From positions 31,177-95,176 of the forward strand of contig NZ_JAKZKW010000015.1 in the NCBI RefSeq assembly GCF_022808695.1: a DNA stretch of 64,000 bases, read 5' to 3'. Under the pieces are notes generated by a model. That model saw only the letters and a program-made list of their open reading frames with translations. It searched no databases and was not told where the DNA came from. The stretch is from Fundidesulfovibrio soli. GTDB taxonomy: Bacteria > Desulfobacterota > Desulfovibrionia > Desulfovibrionales > Desulfovibrionaceae. Shown here piece by piece: positions 62,665 through 64,000 of the stretch; the first letter of the stretch is position 1, and each line of letters begins with the position of its first letter. The translations under genes were made by a program, and so were the position numbers.

Positions 62665-64000
62665 TCAAGCCGCGCCGAAGCGGCGCAGCCACAGCTCCAG
62701 CGCGGCAAGGGCCCACAGGCGCTTGCCGTGGTCCGCGCGGCCCCCGGCGTGCTCCTCCAGCACGCGCGCCAGCTCCTCCGGCCTGAACCAGCGCCGCGCC
62801 GCCACCCCCCCCAGCAGCAGCTCCCGGCACCAGCCGGAGAGGTCCTCCCGCAGCCACTTGCCCACCGGGATGCCGAAGCCCCGCTTGCCCCCGGCCAGCA
62901 CCTCTGGCGGCAGCACGTCCGCGAAGGCCCGGCGCAGCAGGTGCTTGCCCGTGCGCCCGCGCATCTTCATGTTCCCGGGCAGCCTCGCGGCCCAGTCGGC
63001 CAGGTCGGCGTCCAGCAGGGGGGAGCGGCCCTCGAGCCCGTGGGCCATGCACATGCGGTCGGCCTTCACCAGCAGGTCGCCGGGCAGGTAGGCGGCCATG
63101 TCCACGGCCAGGGTGCGGTCCAGGAAGCTCGCGGCGCGGGCCTCATCGAAATATCCGGCCAGCAGGGCCTCCGCGCCGTCCCCGGCCAGGGCCTGCCCGC
63201 GCGGCTCGTCCCGCCAGAGCGCGGCAGCCTCCCAGGGCGCGAAGTAGGAGCCCCAACGCACGATGCTGGCCTTGGGGCTGATCCGGGCCACCTGGGCCAG
63301 GCGCTTGAGCCCGGCCACCCAGTCGGCCTCGATGGGCTTGTCCCCGCGCTGGGGCAGGCGGTCCAGCAGGGCGGGCAGCAGGCGCTGCGTGAGCGCGGCG
63401 GGCAGCGAGGCGTAGATGTTGGCCAGGGGGTCCAGCCAGTAGCGCTGGTAGCCCGCGAACAGCTCGTCCCCGCCGTCGCCGTTCAGGGCCACGGTGACGT
63501 GCTCGCGGGTCATGCGCGCCAGGAACCAGGAGGGCAGGGCCGAGGGGTCGGCGAAGGGCTCGCCAACGTGGGCCACCACCTCCTCCAGGGTGTCGGGCAC
63601 GTGGCCGTACTCCAGCTGGAACTCGTGGTGCTCGGTGCCGTAGCGGCGGGCCACGGCCCTGGCCTTGGGCAGCTCCGAGAAGGCCTGCTCCTTGAAGCCG
63701 ATGGAGAAGGTCTTCACCGGTTCGGCGCAGAGCCCGGCCATGATGGCCGTGATGATGCTCGAATCGATCCCGCCTGAGAGGTGCGCGCCCAGCGGCACCT
63801 CGGACATCAGCCGGATGCGCGTGGCCTCGGTGAGGCGTTCGCGCAGCTCTTCCGCAAGCAGTTCCTCGCTCTGGGTCCATTTGGGTTCGAACTCGGGCCG
63901 CCAGTAGCGCGTGAGGCGCAGCCCGGACACGTCCCAGGTCAGGTGGTGCGCCGGGGGCAGCTTGGACACGGCCCTGAAGGCGCAGAGCGGGTCGGGCACG
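62665..64000 (-). CDS. asnB: Asparagine synthetase (glutamine-hydrolysing), partial
   Basis: The C-terminal 444 or so residues of an AsnB-type enzyme; the N-terminal glutaminase domain lies beyond the window. HLSGGIDSSIITAIM is the PP-loop of the synthetase domain, and ALNGDGGDELFAGYQRYW and CMAHGLEGRSPLLD are family motifs. AsnB-like enzymes make asparagine or modify peptides and sugars in surface polysaccharide loci. Convergent with the EAL gene, 4 bp apart. Confidence 0.92.
   Translation of the reverse strand, partial: VPDPLCAFRAVSKLPPAHHLTWDVSGLRLTRYWRPEFEPKWTQSEELLAEELRERLTEATRIRLMSEVPLGAHLSGGIDSSIITAIMAGLCAEPVKTFSIGFKEQAFSELPKARAVARRYGTEHHEFQLEYGHVPDTLEEVVAHVGEPFADPSALPSWFLARMTREHVTVALNGDGGDELFAGYQRYWLDPLANIYASLPAALTQRLLPALLDRLPQRGDKPIEADWVAGLKRLAQVARISPKASIVRWGSYFAPWEAAALWRDEPRGQALAGDGAEALLAGYFDEARAASFLDRTLAVDMAAYLPGDLLVKADRMCMAHGLEGRSPLLDADLADWAARLPGNMKMRGRTGKHLLRRAFADVLPPEVLAGGKRGFGIPVGKWLREDLSGWCRELLLGGVAARRWFRPEELARVLEEHAGGRADHGKRLWALAALELWLRRFGAA

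Noticed and set aside
60414-62708. 764-codon open frame antisense to the EAL/GGDEF gene
   Set aside because: Shadow frame with low-complexity translation; the plus-strand protein has intact catalytic motifs.

Overview
The window is a GC-rich bacterial chromosome segment. Gene content points to a sulfate reducer of the Desulfovibrionales (Desulfobacterota): a GAK-type gene set, a Tat-exported iron superoxide dismutase, a DUF1571 protein, YeeE/rhodanese sulfur genes, and many c-di-GMP and chemotaxis-like proteins. The genus cannot be fixed from sequence alone. The first 74 bases are nearly pure C and look like a contig-end artefact.

Layout. 0.1-5.4 kb: ADP-ribosylglycohydrolase-like protein, a UPF0718 permease with its TIGR03943 partner, a DUF1571 exported protein, class I aldolase. 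5.4-10.7 kb: a metal-uptake locus, with zur-znuBCA on the minus strand and cbiMQO (ECF transporter) on the plus strand, divergent around a perfect Zur-like palindrome. 10.7-14.6 kb: repeats, superoxide dismutase, an exported protein, an NAD(P)-binding SDR/DUF2867 protein. 14.7-18.6 kb: tRNA-Pro(GGG), then an island-like stretch bounded by a degenerate copy of the tRNA 3' half plus terminator, holding a glycerol-dehydrogenase-like gene, followed by an AT-rich LuxR solo. 19-22 kb: aminotransferase and AspT/YidE-type transporter. 22.2-26.4 kb: a CheY/CheA/CheC/diguanylate-cyclase group. 26.6-33 kb: crotonase, then a six-gene minus-strand run centred on YeeE half-transporters and rhodaneses. 33-37 kb: lepA, lepB, comM. 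37-41 kb: an AT-rich SEC-C protein, a PAS histidine kinase, a small protein.

41-48 kb is phosphate-related: pstS-pstC-pstA (no pstB or phoU), a chemoreceptor and a PIN-PhoH protein. Pho-box-like direct repeats (CGTCACA, 4 bp, CGTCACA) lie before pstS, the chemoreceptor and phoH, and a variant lies before the EAL/GGDEF gene at 60.3 kb. 48-52 kb: TauE/SafE exporter, CMD protein, LysR regulator, diguanylate cyclase.

52.3-59.4 kb is the most intriguing part: seven plus-strand genes forming a GAK system. They encode an XXXCH-domain protein, a PHP-like protein, an amphi-Trp protein, a PhoU domain fused to an aminoglycoside-phosphotransferase-like kinase, an ATP-grasp enzyme, an HprK-related kinase and a CofD-like protein. 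The system has no established biochemical role that I know of. The PhoU-kinase fusion, the likely common origin of the two small proteins' domains and a Pho-box-bearing c-di-GMP gene next door suggest a phosphate-linked phosphotransfer/ligation pathway. The window ends inside an asparagine synthetase gene.
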